A DNA stretch of 64,000 bases from Vesta saturnalis (taxonomy: Eukaryota; Arthropoda; Insecta; Coleoptera; Lampyridae). The notes below the pieces were generated by a model. The model was given only the letters and a program-made list of their open reading frames with translations. It was not told where the DNA came from and did not search any database. Each line of letters opens with the position of its first letter. Within the stretch, counting starts at the first letter, position 1. Positions 43,772-56,577 of this stretch are shown here, piece by piece. The position numbers and the translations under genes were made by a program. The stretch covers positions 7,622,001 through 7,686,000 of the forward strand of contig JARFJB010002472.1 in the NCBI GenBank assembly GCA_036346205.1, read 5' to 3'.

Positions 43772-44479
43772 GGAGGTGATGGTATTTACGTATTAAGGGC
43801 ATAATGAGGTTTTTATAATCCGAGGCGCCGTAGGAACATAAAACCAGCTACCATACCAAATGTTATGTACGATTAATATGTTAAACAATTAAATTGAATT
43901 AGAAGGTTAATCGTGAAAACGAGTACAAAAGCAGGATTTACAAATTGATCATTCATTTGGCGATTTGGTTTAGTTGGTTTTAAATACAATAACTAAGATA
44001 TTTCCAGAAATAAGATAAAATCCTGAGGTTTAGAGGATATTGGAATTGTTAATATTGCTAATGATACACTTGCACAGTTTCTAGATAGCATTGTAGAAAA
44101 ATAAACTCCTTCAAAAATTCTAGGCCTAGGTATGACCAATACCACAAATTTCTTTGACCATGGCTATGAGGGCTAGCAATCAGCAAATATTCTGAATGTA
44201 AGAGAAAATATAAAAGAAAAGGGACATTTCTGAAAGGAAGAAAAAAGAAATAAAAACTAATCTAGACAAGAGAAACAAGACTGAAACTACCAAAGAAAAA
44301 GAAAACAAATAAAGGAACCAAAGATAAATGCATTATTTTACTGAAGAAGACGATGACGGCGGGACTGATATTTATGATAAAGAAAATGATAATTATTTAA
44401 AAGTAAATGAGGGTCGAGAATCACGAGAAAGGCAAAGAAACTAAAGGAAAGAAAACTAGAAAACAAGAAAGCCCTAAAG

Positions 44480-44640
44480 ATACAGACGAAAATTATTGCA
44501 TAAAATACTTTGAAAACTACAAAAATACGAAGTCAAAATCCGACTGGATTTAGTGTACAATGTGCCAGAAGTAGCTGTACACGTTTTAGAAACTATTGCT
44601 CAAGATGTGGAAAACAGAAAGCAGTTTCCAGCTCAACGTA
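44480..44640 (+). pseudogene. transposase C-terminal zinc-binding remnant
   Basis: DENYCIKYFENYKNTKSKSD then WI(stop)CTMCQK: the TKSKxDWIQCxxC pattern is a common C-terminal tail of insect pogo/jerky-like transposases. At least three stops interrupt it. The Glu/Asp-rich stretch just upstream (44336-44400) may be the linker. The rest of the gene is absent or unrecognisable. Confidence 0.4.
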
Positions 44641-44649
44641 CATTAGTAT

Positions 44650-46500
44650 AGATCTTTATATTACAGTGATGATTTTATGAAAATTTTAAACAATTACTGC
44701 TTAATGTTAAATCAGGTACGATTGTACACGTTAAAACTAAATTGTCAATTTTTTTGATAGACAAATGCTTGTTTCATTATAGTTATGCGTGTGATAGAAT
44801 TATCTTCCAAGTATTGCAAATAAAACATTTTAAAACTATGTATTTTCCTTACTTAGGGCATCTATCTTGCACTACAGGCATCAAGCCTTAAAAAATGGTC
44901 CTGCAAAATTCACTAATGTAATATAAAAAATTAAACTAGCTATCAATCTCGGTTTTACCCTAAGTCATTTATTGTCATTTCTAGCAACTCTTCGTATTGA
45001 CATGCACTAGAGATACCAATAACGAAAACAATCTAAAAGCAATGCATTAAAAAGTGTTATGGTTTTAGGTATTACCATAATTAGATATTTACCGGTTGGA
45101 AGCACTTTTACTCCTTACAAATTGTATTAGTATTTGATGTCTAGTGATACAAAGGTAAAGGCGTAGCAACACTGCGTAAAGTATACTCAAGATTTACACC
45201 GAATTCCAAAAGTTTTTGATAAACATTAGCGTTACAATTGGTGGAAAAAGGAACATTTAAAACAGGTGGTGTGATTTTTCTTTCAAAAACGCCATTTTGT
45301 CTAGTTAGCGTGTAAGAAAATTACGTGTTAGGACTTTTCTGTAATTTTACGAAGTTAACATTGTAAGTTTACATTCAGTTGAAGGTGGTTTTAATTTCCA
45401 AACATTTATTTAATGCTAAACTAAATTAACGGTTTAGTCTTTCGTTTTATACGGGCATTAAATTTTCTTAAAATCTACATGCTCTCTCGTCTCTTCTCCA
45501 TAATATTACTACACCCATCAGGTTATTACTGATAAATTTAGAGCTTTACAACTATTGCTAGTCTCAGTAAAACGTATTTATTAGTTTCTTGTCTTATACA
45601 TTCTTCAAATATACGTGAATGCTTCTCAAAACTGTATTCATGAATATGCTGGTAGTACCTTTCCTGCATGATCACTAAACGTAGCTTACAACTCTACTCT
45701 GAAAATACATTCGAAATTTCGACTTCAATCTAAAACTCGAGATTCATAATATGTAAGGCGATTGGGTACTTCCCAGCAACTACTGGTGATCTACTTTAAT
45801 TACGTGTAGCCTTAGCAATAAATAGTCAACTACGAAAACTAATTACAGTGGGTATTTCGACTTCCATACTATTTAACGATATAAACAGAGTGTAGATCTG
45901 CTCCAGTTGCTTACAGGTACGCGATATAACCTTAAAAGATATGCAGGGCTTGGCAATTCAGATAACATGATGCAAGTTTTACTGTACTTTGATTAGTAAA
46001 ATTATTCAATATGATAGCCTTTTATGCACTAAAGCAGTGAACTAAGGAAAATGGTTTACTATAATTACGGATTGGGGTTACAGATTATTCTAAACTTTAT
46101 TGATGTATTATTTGTGTGGGATTAATGATTATTATAATTTAGTTGTCCTTTTGGACGGTGTAATTGCCCTACACCTACATGTAAAATTAGAAGTAAATTG
46201 ACAAGTTTGGTTCTAAGGGTATAACTAATGTGTTGTTTATTTGGGTTGGGCTTCTTCTAAATAAACCATTGTGTTAGACGACCAGTGTTTCTTTTCTATC
46301 GGTGTATTAGGATCGGGAATTTTAAATTAAGCCACCATCTTCCGGGTCAACGTTTATTATCATTTTAATTAGTGTCTGTAAGTCTTTAGTGAAAATGCTG
46401 AAAGTCGTTTACTCATTGGTTTGAGGATTGGATACAAGATATTCAAACCAAGTGGTGCCCTTTTTAAAGTATTTTTATATTTTTACGCCAACCGCACGCC
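44650..46500. other. AT-rich intergenic DNA
   Basis: Nothing recognised. Confidence 0.4.
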
Positions 46501-46509
46501 CACTCATCC

Positions 46510-47570
46510 AAGTGCTTTCCAAAACGACTGAGCTACCGGTTATCTTATAGGGGTTACGGTACACCACCTAGTTTTGGGCATCAATACCTTAGTGTACGTA
46601 ACAAAAGGTTGCATAGTTTTACCTCTATGTCTAAATTTAGCTTAATACCCAAATATTATTGATCAGGAGCTTCTAATAAGAACTTTTCAAATTGTTCCCT
46701 CGTAAATGGGTTAACCTTTTTTGGAATGCAATTCGTTTTGTTGCTTCAAATACGCAATAAGCAATAAACCGCTTCTTGTGATTCGATAGTAGTTGTCAAC
46801 TCACTTCGTTCGACCTGCAAATCTACACACTCATCACAAAAGTATCAATTTTACTCCTAATAAAGCAACGCATAGTCGAGGAAATAAGGTTAGTTCTTTT
46901 ATTTGATCATACTGTAAACCTAGTAACAACATGCACATGTATAGTTGAGGAAATAACAGTAGTCCTTTTATTTGATGGCTTATACATTTAGTAACAAAAC
47001 GCAAGTGTACTTTCTAATATTTTATACGGTCATTTGAGCCATATGGTCGTTAAATTTCTGACTTTCCAAGGATCGACATGAGCTACTGGTTATGTGAACG
47101 CGGCATTGTTGTGGAAGATTTATTACAACCACCGGAGAGCATACAGAACATGAAAATGATAACTCATGGTATTAAAATATTCTTAGATAACCATAGGATA
47201 AATACGAATCATGAGATTTATTTGAAGTAGGAGTATTTCTCTTAGAAACAGCATTCTATAACTATTAGCATATAATACTAAATATTATTGATTCAGGACT
47301 TCTAATAAACTTTCAAATGAGTTCGTTGCACTGCAGATAACAATAGGTTACCCGAATGTTCTGAACATTTAGGAATTAAATGCTACATTAATTCTTTCCT
47401 TACGTTTAGTGCTTAATACGAATTTTTCAGCAATGAACGCTGAGTTTATCATGTAACGTGACAATCAATGGTTCGACCTAAATCTAGACCTTTAGGTACA
47501 AAACGTAACATTCTACTCCTAATAAGCAACGTAGTCAGAATTGATATAAGTTAGTCTTTTGGACAGAGGT
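46510..47570. repeat. diverged ~550-650-bp tandem repeat
   Basis: 46510-46905 and 47060-47565 share ordered blocks: GAGCTACYGGTTAT, ATTATTGATYCAGGA..CTTCTAATAA and TACTCCTAATAA-GCAACG. Inside the first, 46872-46940 and 46941-47009 are a 69-bp direct duplication. It is an old local duplication or satellite fragment. Confidence 0.5.
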
Positions 47571-49471
47571 ATAGTGCATTAGCTCCATCCTGCTGAATGA
47601 CACTATCCTTCTTTCCATTTTTTCAACATGAACAATTTCTAACGTGTCCAGAAATAACAGTGCATTATTAATTTGATATTGGGCTTTTATTTCTAGTAAA
47701 TTGAAAATGAAATCTGACACGTTTTAGATTATTTCGGTTTTATATGCCACATCTTCTTAATAAAAAGATTTTCATACTTGAAGGTCTGTAGATACAATGA
47801 CCTCTGTCATACAAATTGCATGAGAATAAGAACAACATCAATTGTGGATCTAAACACGAATTAAACATTCAGTACTTGATTTAACCACCGTCTAAGCCAG
47901 CTCAGAAATGTATATAAAGTAAAATGATTGAACGGTCATGGTTTCAAACACCTTACTTACCATGAATGCATAACAATCTCTAGGCACTAAATAAATTTTG
48001 ATGAAATAAATAGTCTTAGCAATGTTAAACTTAATCCTATCCGACTATGGAAGACAGGATTGATATCTATAGTAAAACCATTCACCACAAGTTCACTCAC
48101 ATAAGTAATATTTAATGCAATACCTTAGTAAAATTTGTAAATAGGTACTAATTTAATTACTTTTAAAGTATTTCGTAACTATAAATTTATGTTTAACTGT
48201 TATAAAACTTGAATTAAATAAACAATACCCAATTTAAAAAGGATCCAAAATACAAAAAGTCGGTTTAATATATAATTTTTACTCAACAAAGCATTCGTTT
48301 GCACATGCAAAATGAATAAAGATCAGTCGTTTTCATTATAAACAATATTTTATATTTTATGAATATTATGTTTTAAATCGGTATTTAAATTCATCAATAG
48401 GTTTAAATTTTAATATTCAAATCTGTAATTCATACTTAATAAAAATACTTTGTTAGTGAGTGTTCTGTATTTGATTGACGTATAAAAGATTCAAAATAGT
48501 TAAAATAAAATTTTGTAATAGATCTGGTTCAATTACTCGATTTCAAATCAGTCATAGTCAAACAATATTCAAATGTTTAATTTCAATTTATCAATAGATG
48601 TATGCCCGTTAGGTGAAGTTACACAGGTTAATGCTAAAATTTTATCTCTGTGATATAAATAAACAACAAAAGTAAATAATGATGGATGGATGTATGTATA
48701 TAGACCAATTTGTAATTGTAAATATGTACAAACACTGCTTTGAAAACACGTCAAAACAATTTTAATTTAAAAAAATCCCCCAAAATCTTACACACTAAAC
48801 ACATCAAAATACATACAATTCCATTATCATTTTTCTGTAATAAGAAATTCTTAACCCAACAAGCAAAAATGAACCTAAACGATAATCGTTAAACAAGATC
48901 TAAACCTAGTTCTTATGTTAATTAATCCTTTATCGGTAGTATAGTGAAATCCATATCGTCTGCTTTCAGTAATCCGTTTTTAAATTTGCAAAGACACTTG
49001 CACAAAACACCGAAGACGGTCATATTGGCTGAATAAACCGGCCGTTCAATTCACTGTCGAACGCAAACGTCTCGTTCACACGCGTGTCTCACATGGGCTT
49101 TTTGCTTTACTTTAAGGTTTGCCCTTGAACGTAAACGTTTAATACAATAACTGTTTCCACATAAGTATTAAAATTATTAGTTGCCTTTCTACAATCGACT
49201 TAATTTACTAACGACTGTACACATGTCAATGCCAATGATGATCACCAATGTCTTAACTAAGTTTACAAACTTTTAGTTCGGTTACTTAAAGGGTTACATC
49301 AGGATTTCTTTTTATTATTATCGTCGTATGTTCTACTATTGAACACTGTCAACAAATTATTTGCTGTTATTTTTAAATCTGCTTTCGCATTTTTAAATTT
49401 TTGAAGCAAATCACATCTTTTCCTCAACTCATAATTAAACTATTTATTTATGAATTGTTTATATATTATAT

Positions 49472-49503
<32 letters not shown>

Positions 49504-50419
49504 ATTTATCCCTTTAGGGCTATAGCAGTCGCTTTTCTAGGCGTGCTGTTGAAACTACAATTTTCATAAACAAAAAATCCCAACACTGACCCTTCATAAA
49601 CACCACGCGCGCGATCTTTACTCTGACCGAGCTATCTAAACTCTCTATCCCTCTAATTGGGATCTCGCTTATATACCCTTTATCAAACATTCGTGCACCA
49701 AAACTACCATCCACCTATCACAATCGAGTATTTAGTGCGTTTCTTTGCCGTGTGGAAGTCCGAATGGACCCAACGTAAATGAAATTAAGAATAACGTAGC
49801 CATCTTGAATTTACGTTGTAAATTCACTTGAAAAAACCATTAATTGTAATTTTATCTACTCTGTACATTGTCCAGATCATAACTCAACTTTTTTTGAAAA
49901 TTTAATAGTGGGCGGTTCCTATTTCCGAAATTTACGATATATTCCTAACAACTTATTCTTGAACATTCATAATTTACATTATTGACAATATTACAAAATT
50001 TCTAGAAAGAAAATAACTTATATATCCCTTACTGCACATTAATACAATATCAATATATCATACTCTACATTCCATACGTCTAAACCATTTTCTTTAATCT
50101 GATTGTTTTGTACACTGTAGCACCAGTGGCCAAACTAGTAGTCTTACCAATGCCGTGTCAGTAATAATTGTCCCAAACAATTATTTTTAAACCAAATTTA
50201 ATGCTTGTAAATGCATGTAAATATTTCTACTACATTCAAATAATCTTTCATATGACCACTAATGCTCCATTAAAAATCCAAATTTACATTCTACATGCAC
50301 AAAAGATTTATTTTTCTTGCAAACTCACTTCATTTTCATTCAAAATACGTTCCATACGTCATCAAAATACTGCATGTACACGATGTGTGTCAAAATAACC
50401 TTACACATTGTACACAAAA
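47571..50419. other. AT-rich intergenic DNA with one TA tract
   Basis: Contains the TA tract at 49460-49504. A slightly GC-richer patch lies at about 48990-49140 (AAACCGGCCGTTC, CACACGCGTGTC). No gene is supported. Confidence 0.4.
49460..49504. repeat. (TA)n microsatellite, interrupted
   Basis: About 45 bases of TA with TAA interruptions. Confidence 0.9.
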
Positions 50420-51363
50420 TCTTCTTCTGATGAACTGCTACCGTCGGTTATTATGAGAGGAGCGATATCGGAAGCACCGATAACTTTCCATTTCCCAGTC
50501 CTTCAAAATTAGTTTGTCGCAATATTACATGTAATTTTACCAGTGGGTTTTACTAACTCTTTGATGTGTCTTATTCCAAGTCCGAATTACACCATTTGGA
50601 GATGCATTAGTTTTAGTAATTTCTTGATCGTAAATTCTTCTACTCTCCGACCAAATAATTTCAATTCCGCTGTACTGGCAATGATATGGCGGTAAACGTA
50701 AAACTTTGTGACCCATTCTTTCTGCAGTCCAAGTAATACTCTCATTTTGGCAACTTAGTTCTTATAATTGCCAATATTTGGTACTTCACAAGGTCCCCTT
50801 GATTATTAATATTTTTAAACTCGGCCCACTCAAGCATTTTTGTTTTAGACCAACAGAAACATGGAACCGGCTCCACCAGTTGTGAGTGGTAACTGGCGTT
50901 ATCCATGATAATTAAATTGAATTCGTGTAGGTTGGGTATAAGTTTTTGAACCATTTTCGCAGTTCAGATTATCATGATATTCGTCGATTATTCTTTGAAA
51001 CTACCCCGGATCGCCAACAAAAGCCTCCTCTCCTTTTATATCTTGAACTCTCGCCTGTTTTCTTGCAGTGAGTTAACGTAGTATCATCCTGCCATGGTTT
51101 TCCATATAAAATCGATAACCAACTTTACATATCCAATTAATAATGGTTCTTTTGCAACATTGTATATCAGGCATTTCTTCCCGGAACCTCTCTCGAATTC
51201 TTTCTGCCGATACATGATTTTTCTCGGGTTACATTTTAAGCACCACTTGTTGTAAACTACTTCGAATAAGAGGTGTACATCTAGTTTTCATTTCCGTAAG
51301 GTTTCCAGAGAGAGTTCTCTTAAATTCGGTGTCAGAAGCAGTCTTCCCTTTTTTGTTCACCAT
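50420..51363 (-). pseudogene. Tc1/IS630-type (DDE_3) transposase pseudogene
   Basis: Starts ATG 51363 (MVNKKGKTASDTEFKRTLSG); next comes the DNA-binding region SAERIRERFREEMPDIQCCK near 51220 and RTIINWICKVGYRFY near 51140. The core reads LIIMDNASYHSQLVEPVPCF near 50910, with the second catalytic Asp, and near 50700 LRLPPYHCQYSGIEIIWSES, where Glu (IE) is the third catalytic residue (DDxE). The first Asp region is not clear. There are several stops and frameshifts. It is distinct from the DD41D elements. Confidence 0.65.
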
Positions 51364-51869
51364 ACTGTCATACTATTTGTGTTGATATGAAAATGTAAAC
51401 TTCCACCATTATCACAAATAAAATCTTATCTTTTTATTTTTAATGGTGATTTTAAATTATTCAATCTAAACGTTTCAATAACTTAGTTAGTTCGTCAGTA
51501 GTAATATCTATAAAATTGTTAAAGATGTTGTAAACAATTTTTCAATTTTACAATTTGTTTACCAACATCTTTAACCAATATTTACTAGATGTTCCACTAA
51601 CTGATGAAGGTAGCTGTTGTTCAGATTTGGTATATATTTAAAATACACAATTTAAAGACCAAGATGAGTATTTATTTGTTGAATATTTCCAAAGCCTCTG
51701 TAGTTAGTTCAGCTGCGGACTTATTTAGACTTTTTAAGATAAAACATTTTTGCAAAACATGACGCAATGTTGCCCACCAACAAAGATACATGTTTGTTCC
51801 AATTTAGGTTATACTCTATTCTATAATCTAACAATTTAACTGAGGCGACCTGATGAATAGATTTATGAT

Positions 51870-52680
51870 TGAATTTTAACAAATGGAACAATGAAGCCTC
51901 TTCTTCTAATCCATTGCCTAGGAAATCGTTAATTAAGACATTGCCTTACAGATCTACTATAATACGGAGGTGCGCCGTCTTGTTGGACCATCTTCTGAGT
52001 ATATATTCTCATTTTCGATTATATCTGTGAGAGCGGGATTAATAGTGTCTTGTAATAATTCGAGGCATGATTCTCCATTCAAATTTTGTGATAAAAAAAA
52101 TGGAACAACAATACGATTTCCCCATAAATTGTGATTTGTGTTTATTTACGGTACCATTTAGAAAAAAGAAACATTCATCCGAAAAACAATTATTGAATAA
52201 AAAGTTTGCATTAGTATTTATTTTGTTAGTCATAATCTCACAAAACTGAATTCGCTTGTCTAGGTCACCTTCATTTATTTCCTATACCAAATTTATCTTG
52301 TAGGGATGAAATTTATGAAGTTTCAAAACCCTACGAACCGTAGTGCACGAAAAACCAGATTCTTCGGCCAATTTTCTTGTACTTGTTGTAAGATCTAAAT
52401 TAATATAACCCACTTCTGCCGCTTCAGTCCTAACACGATTTTCATAGTTCTTTGCTGTATTAGCTACTGACACTGTTTGACGAAATTTTCTAACTAACTC
52501 TAATACATATGAGTGATAAAGTTTCTTGTCTTCATGAAGCTGATTAAATAAATTCGCTGTTCTTCTTGCACACTTCCCGTTTTCAAAAAATATGGAAATA
52601 ATCTCAACTCGTTCTGCAATTGAATATACCACTTTGAAAGTATTCAAAAAAAATGATTTACTAACAGTGATGTTAAACAA
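51870..52680 (-). pseudogene. mariner-like transposase pseudogene, truncated
   Basis: Read from 52680: VVYSIAERVEIISIFFENGK, an N-terminal helix-turn-helix (TANLFNQLHEDK); then TTSTRKLAEESGFSCTTVRR and LHKFHPYKI. FLFNNCFSDECFFFLNGTVN near 52170 holds the first catalytic Asp. After a deletion, MVQQDGAPPYYSRSVRQCLN near 51990-51930 has the second; the third is lost because the frame ends in unrelated sequence near 51870. It belongs to the same family as the 4.36-kb and 35.7-kb elements but a separate lineage. No terminal repeats were found. Confidence 0.7.
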
Positions 52681-53083
52681 ACTGTCTTAGTACCAAATCA
52701 CTAATTTTTTACAAAATTTTAATTTACTTTTGACGTGACAGTTAAAATTGACACATTATCAAAACATAGGCGATGCGTTTCATTTTTAAGAGGTGCTGCA
52801 CTTTACATTAATTAAGAGTTTTTTTTGCAAAGACGTTGTAAATATCGAAACAAAAATCATGGATGATCACATGCGTGAATACTCCATCTAAATGCCTTTC
52901 TAATGATGTGCGACACATGGTACATTCCCTATTTTAAATTAAAGGATTGTGGAAGTGAAGAGGTTGACAAATGACAGATATCTGTATCGTAATAATGTAT
53001 CCCCCTTGGAACAAAAATCCACGTGCTTCAGCATTCCCTTAAAGTCCAATGAATATTGCTAAATATCGGGTTTGTGTGCCATT

Positions 53084-53085
<2 letters not shown>
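52681..53085. other. intergenic, nothing recognised
   Basis: AT-rich flank between the transposase remnant and the compound microsatellite. Confidence 0.4.
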
Positions 53086-53135
<50 letters not shown>

Positions 53136-53136
53136 G

Positions 53137-53230
<94 letters not shown>

Positions 53231-53255
53231 TGTGGTGTGGTGGTGCGTGTGTGGT

Positions 53256-53321
<66 letters not shown>
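53086..53321. repeat. compound (TA)n(GT)n microsatellite
   Basis: (TA) 53086-53130 passes directly into (GT) 53131-53228, a short GGTGTGGT-type interruption, and (GT) again to 53321. The next 250 bases (to about 53580) are GT-rich and degenerate, as if decayed from the same array. ORFs of Cys/Val repeats here are artefacts. Confidence 0.97.
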
Positions 53322-53322
<1 letters not shown>

Positions 53323-53580
53323 AATGATGCTATAAAGAATAAGTGTATGTCGTGGTGGTGGTGGTGAAGTGAACTGTGGTGTAGTGCAGTGTGCGTGGTG
53401 TGTTATGCGTAGTGGTCGTATGTGTGTGTCGATGTGTGGCGTGTTGTGTCAGTGTGTGTCGATGTGTTGCTGTGTGTATGCTGGTTGTCGTGGAAATTTC
53501 AATTGATGCTGTGTCGTCGTGTCCCTGTCGTGAGTGTATGTTGTACGTTTTTAAGTATTGTTCAGTGATGTAGTTTGGAT

Positions 53581-54835
53581 AAAGTGCAGTAAGTCCTGTT
53601 GCGTGGTAGTCATAATTGCTGTCAGTTCTAGAATAATAAGATATAATGAGTATATTGTTAGATAGACATTGTCGATGAATAAATTGTTGTTAAAGTTAAG
53701 ATTTAATAGTAAATTGTTGAGAAAGATTCATGTAATATTATGAAATTATGAAGAAAAATAATTACTGTAAATTAGATTATGTGATGAAAAGTAACTTACA
53801 TATTGTTGTTAAAAGGAAGTTAACATAGTTATATTAACATTCGTTGAGTAATATTAATTCGTAAGCAATGTTGAGAAGATTAATTTATGGACAATTATTG
53901 AAATCCGATTGTGAGATAGTATTTTACATTTGTTGATGTCACCTTGGTAAGTATAAAGTTAGTGTATTTATCTTTATGTTTTCAGGTCTTGGAATCAAGA
54001 TAATGTATCTATAGCATTTTCGTGTGGCAGTTAGAATAAGTTAGATATAAGTAAATTTCTGTATGTGAAAATGTATAAATAGCATAATTATCATAGCAAA
54101 ACAGTTTAAAAGCGAAATAGTGCAAATCGGGTATCATTTTAAAGGAAATTTTAGGTAGAATTTAATGCTTACAATATTTTTAAGATGTTTCTTTGTATAA
54201 CAAAGATGTTTGTAAAATTAATAAATTCTAATTTTAAGAAATATGATCAACCGTTCAGAATTAAGTTCAGGTTTGTTTGTATGGTATATAAGGTCCAATC
54301 AAAATTGGTGTTTTAGAAAAGAATGATACCACATTTGAAAATTTTGTTAAGCGTCTCTTATTAGTCTTCAAGGTGGAAGCATACTACTTCTGTTTAGAAC
54401 ATGTAATAAAATTTAAGATTGGTAAGTTTTTCATAACCTAATTCATATAAAAACAAAACACATTCGCAAAAAGTTAAACTACTTAAAACAAAAGTGAGGT
54501 TAGAGTAATTAATAATAAGTGAATTGTTAATTGATATTTCTAATGAATTATGAAATATTGTTATTAATTTTTTTAATATAAACAAAATTAATTATATTGA
54601 TTTCATAGAAATTTTAAAAATCTAATGAATAGAAATATTGTTTTAATTCATATAATACAAAATAAAATTAGAAAAGTTTTAATAAATTAAAATTGAATGC
54701 AGATAATTATTGTGTTTAAAATTATACAATACTAAAATAAAGTGTATGAAAAAAAGTCAATAAATAAAATTGAACGCAGGTAATTATTGTATTAAAATTA
54801 GGCAATATTAAAATAAAGTGCTTATGGAAAAAGCT
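53581..54835. other. AT-rich intergenic DNA
   Basis: A near-duplicate pair is visible at about 54660-54730 and 54735-54830 (both contain TTGAAYGCAGRTAATTATTGT). Nothing else was recognised. Confidence 0.4.
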
Positions 54836-54891
54836 AATGAGTAACGTACCTAAAGAAGCTCATGGTCGATAGCAATCACTGCTGTGCCAGA

Positions 54892-54982
54892 ATACTTCTT
54901 GGGATCCACAATACAGCTGATTTGGAGAACGGGACTTCAACAATTGGAGATTGCCGCAGCAGAAAGAAGATTAATAGCGCTG
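54892..54982 (+). other. candidate exon or retroelement scrap
   Basis: A GC-richer block of 91 bases preceded by TGTGCCAG (acceptor-like) and followed by GTAAGTTA (strong donor). Two plus-strand frames are open; one reads LQQLEIAAAERRLIAL. On the minus strand an acceptor-like CTTACAG also borders it. Strand and frame are undecided. Confidence 0.2.
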
Positions 54983-55719
54983 TAAGTTATATGAATCTCA
55001 TATTATCAATCTAGTTTATGTTTATGAATTATGCGTATCATCGATGTTTACATGTGTAAAGAATTGGAACAAATTAGATACCAGTCAGCGAGTACGAACG
55101 CGAATTGTTAATTACATCATAATGCTACTTTAGTTTAAAAAATCAAATTATACTTACAGTAACAGTAATTTATTTTGTTTTTCAGCCATGGAACTCACAA
55201 TGCACATATTTAACATTATTATTTACAAACAGATATCCGCATGCGCGCAATGTGTTGCATATTGCTTATAATACAAGGTGTTTGAATAAACTAATTTAAG
55301 TTAATTAAAATGTAATTGCTCGACAGTAAGTGAGTTATCTTACTCAAAAATTTTAATATAAATGTTTAATATAATTTCATCGATACAAATTATAGCATCA
55401 CAAACGTGGATTTTTTTTAAATAGTTAGGTTTAAGTTTTACATTTTATGAGTTAAGTTTTAAATTTCTAAAAGTAGTAATAAGGCAACGAGTCGTTAATT
55501 AAGTTGTGAGGTAATTAAAATAAGTAGTTCGGGGAAGATAATTTAGTGTTTAGGTAAATTACATGTTAAATAAATAAGTAAAAGATAATTGTATATATTT
55601 GGTTCCGTTACGTGTATTTTGTATGGGAATACAGACGTTAGGGTAACAAGGTCAATAAGGTGTACGGACCAACAGAACAAGGTTATAAAGCACAAGAAGA
55701 AAAGAATATAGAAGGGATG
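54983..55719. other. AT-rich intergenic DNA
   Basis: Nothing recognised. Confidence 0.4.
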
Positions 55720-56265
55720 AAAATGTCAGATCAGGAAAACACCGAACGAAAACCATACAAATAGGAGGAAGAAAGGATGAATTCAGAAAATGGAAACTAA
55801 AGAAGCAGAAAGTGAAATGACGGCTTTTCTAAGGCGGATGGATGAATGAAAACATTATAAAATTAGAAGAAAATTTAGATAAAAGAGGAAGAAGACATGA
55901 AAAGTTTAAAAAAGAGGGAAGAAGACATGAAAAATTTAAATAAGGAATTTAGATAAAAGAGGAAGAAGACATGAGAAGATTGGAAGAAAACAAGAAAAAT
56001 TTCAGGAAAATATATGTAAACAAGTGACAGATTTGAAAAATGATACGATTGAATTGCATAAGAGAATGGATGAAATTCAAGAAGAATGTGAATAGAAGCA
56101 TGCACATGTACAGTGCAGGAGGAAAATGAGAAGAGGTTAATATGCAAGAAAATAAAAACAAGTGCAGCAAAATTTAGGCAGGATGAGTAGAAATGTAAAT
56201 AAGGAAAACGTAAATCTGCGAGAAGAAGTAGTGCAAACTAACAATAAAATACAGTGTAAAGAAAG
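55720..56265 (+). pseudogene. coiled-coil ORF remnant, gag- or ORF1-like
   Basis: A purine-rich plus strand with Lys/Glu-rich broken frames (MSDQENTERKPYK..., DKRGRRHEKF, EEEDMRRLEENKKNF, LHKRMDEIQEEC) of heptad-like character. A TTAGATAAAAGAGGAAGAAG segment occurs twice (about 55873 and 55947), with a third shorter copy between, so there is an internal duplication. This composition is common in retrotransposon gag or ORF1 proteins, but no conserved motif proves it. Many stops. Confidence 0.3.
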
Positions 56266-56324
56266 AGATCCAAGAAAAATTCAATAAAATATATAATTTT
56301 AACGAATATAAAAGATAGAGAGTA

Positions 56325-56577
56325 GGAGAGTATATTATAGAGATGGAGAACATTTATTATGGGGACAAGAATTATCATATAAATACGAAGTAAGAAAAAT
56401 GAGTCGTCAAATGATGTTTCTAAAGAACATAGAAGAATATTATTGTAGATGTACTAGGATTTACATAGGGAAAAGAGGAATTAGTTTCAAGATAAATGTT
56501 AGAGGCAAATGCAATAAAATTATGGTTTATTATGATCACAATCCACGATTACATGTTCATCAAAATATTACTAAATA
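56325..56577 (+). pseudogene. possible FLYWCH-like zinc-finger remnant
   Basis: Frame open for about 75 codons: GEHLLWGQELSYKYEVRKMS, YYCRCTRIYIGKRG, FKINVRGKCNK and YYDHNPRLHVH before TAA. The order LLW..Y..C.C...C...HN..H resembles FLYWCH-type fingers found in insect host genes and transposons, though the spacing between C and C is unusual. Family assignment is tentative. Confidence 0.25.

Noticed and set aside
48569..48754. Short minus-strand ORF
   Set aside because: No motif, no compositional shift; expected by chance in AT-rich DNA.
53049..53573. Cys-Val repeat ORFs
   Set aside because: Translations of the GT microsatellite.
55875..56170. Minus-strand Phe/Ser-rich ORFs
   Set aside because: They are the complement of a purine-rich coiled-coil stretch; the plus strand is the more protein-like.
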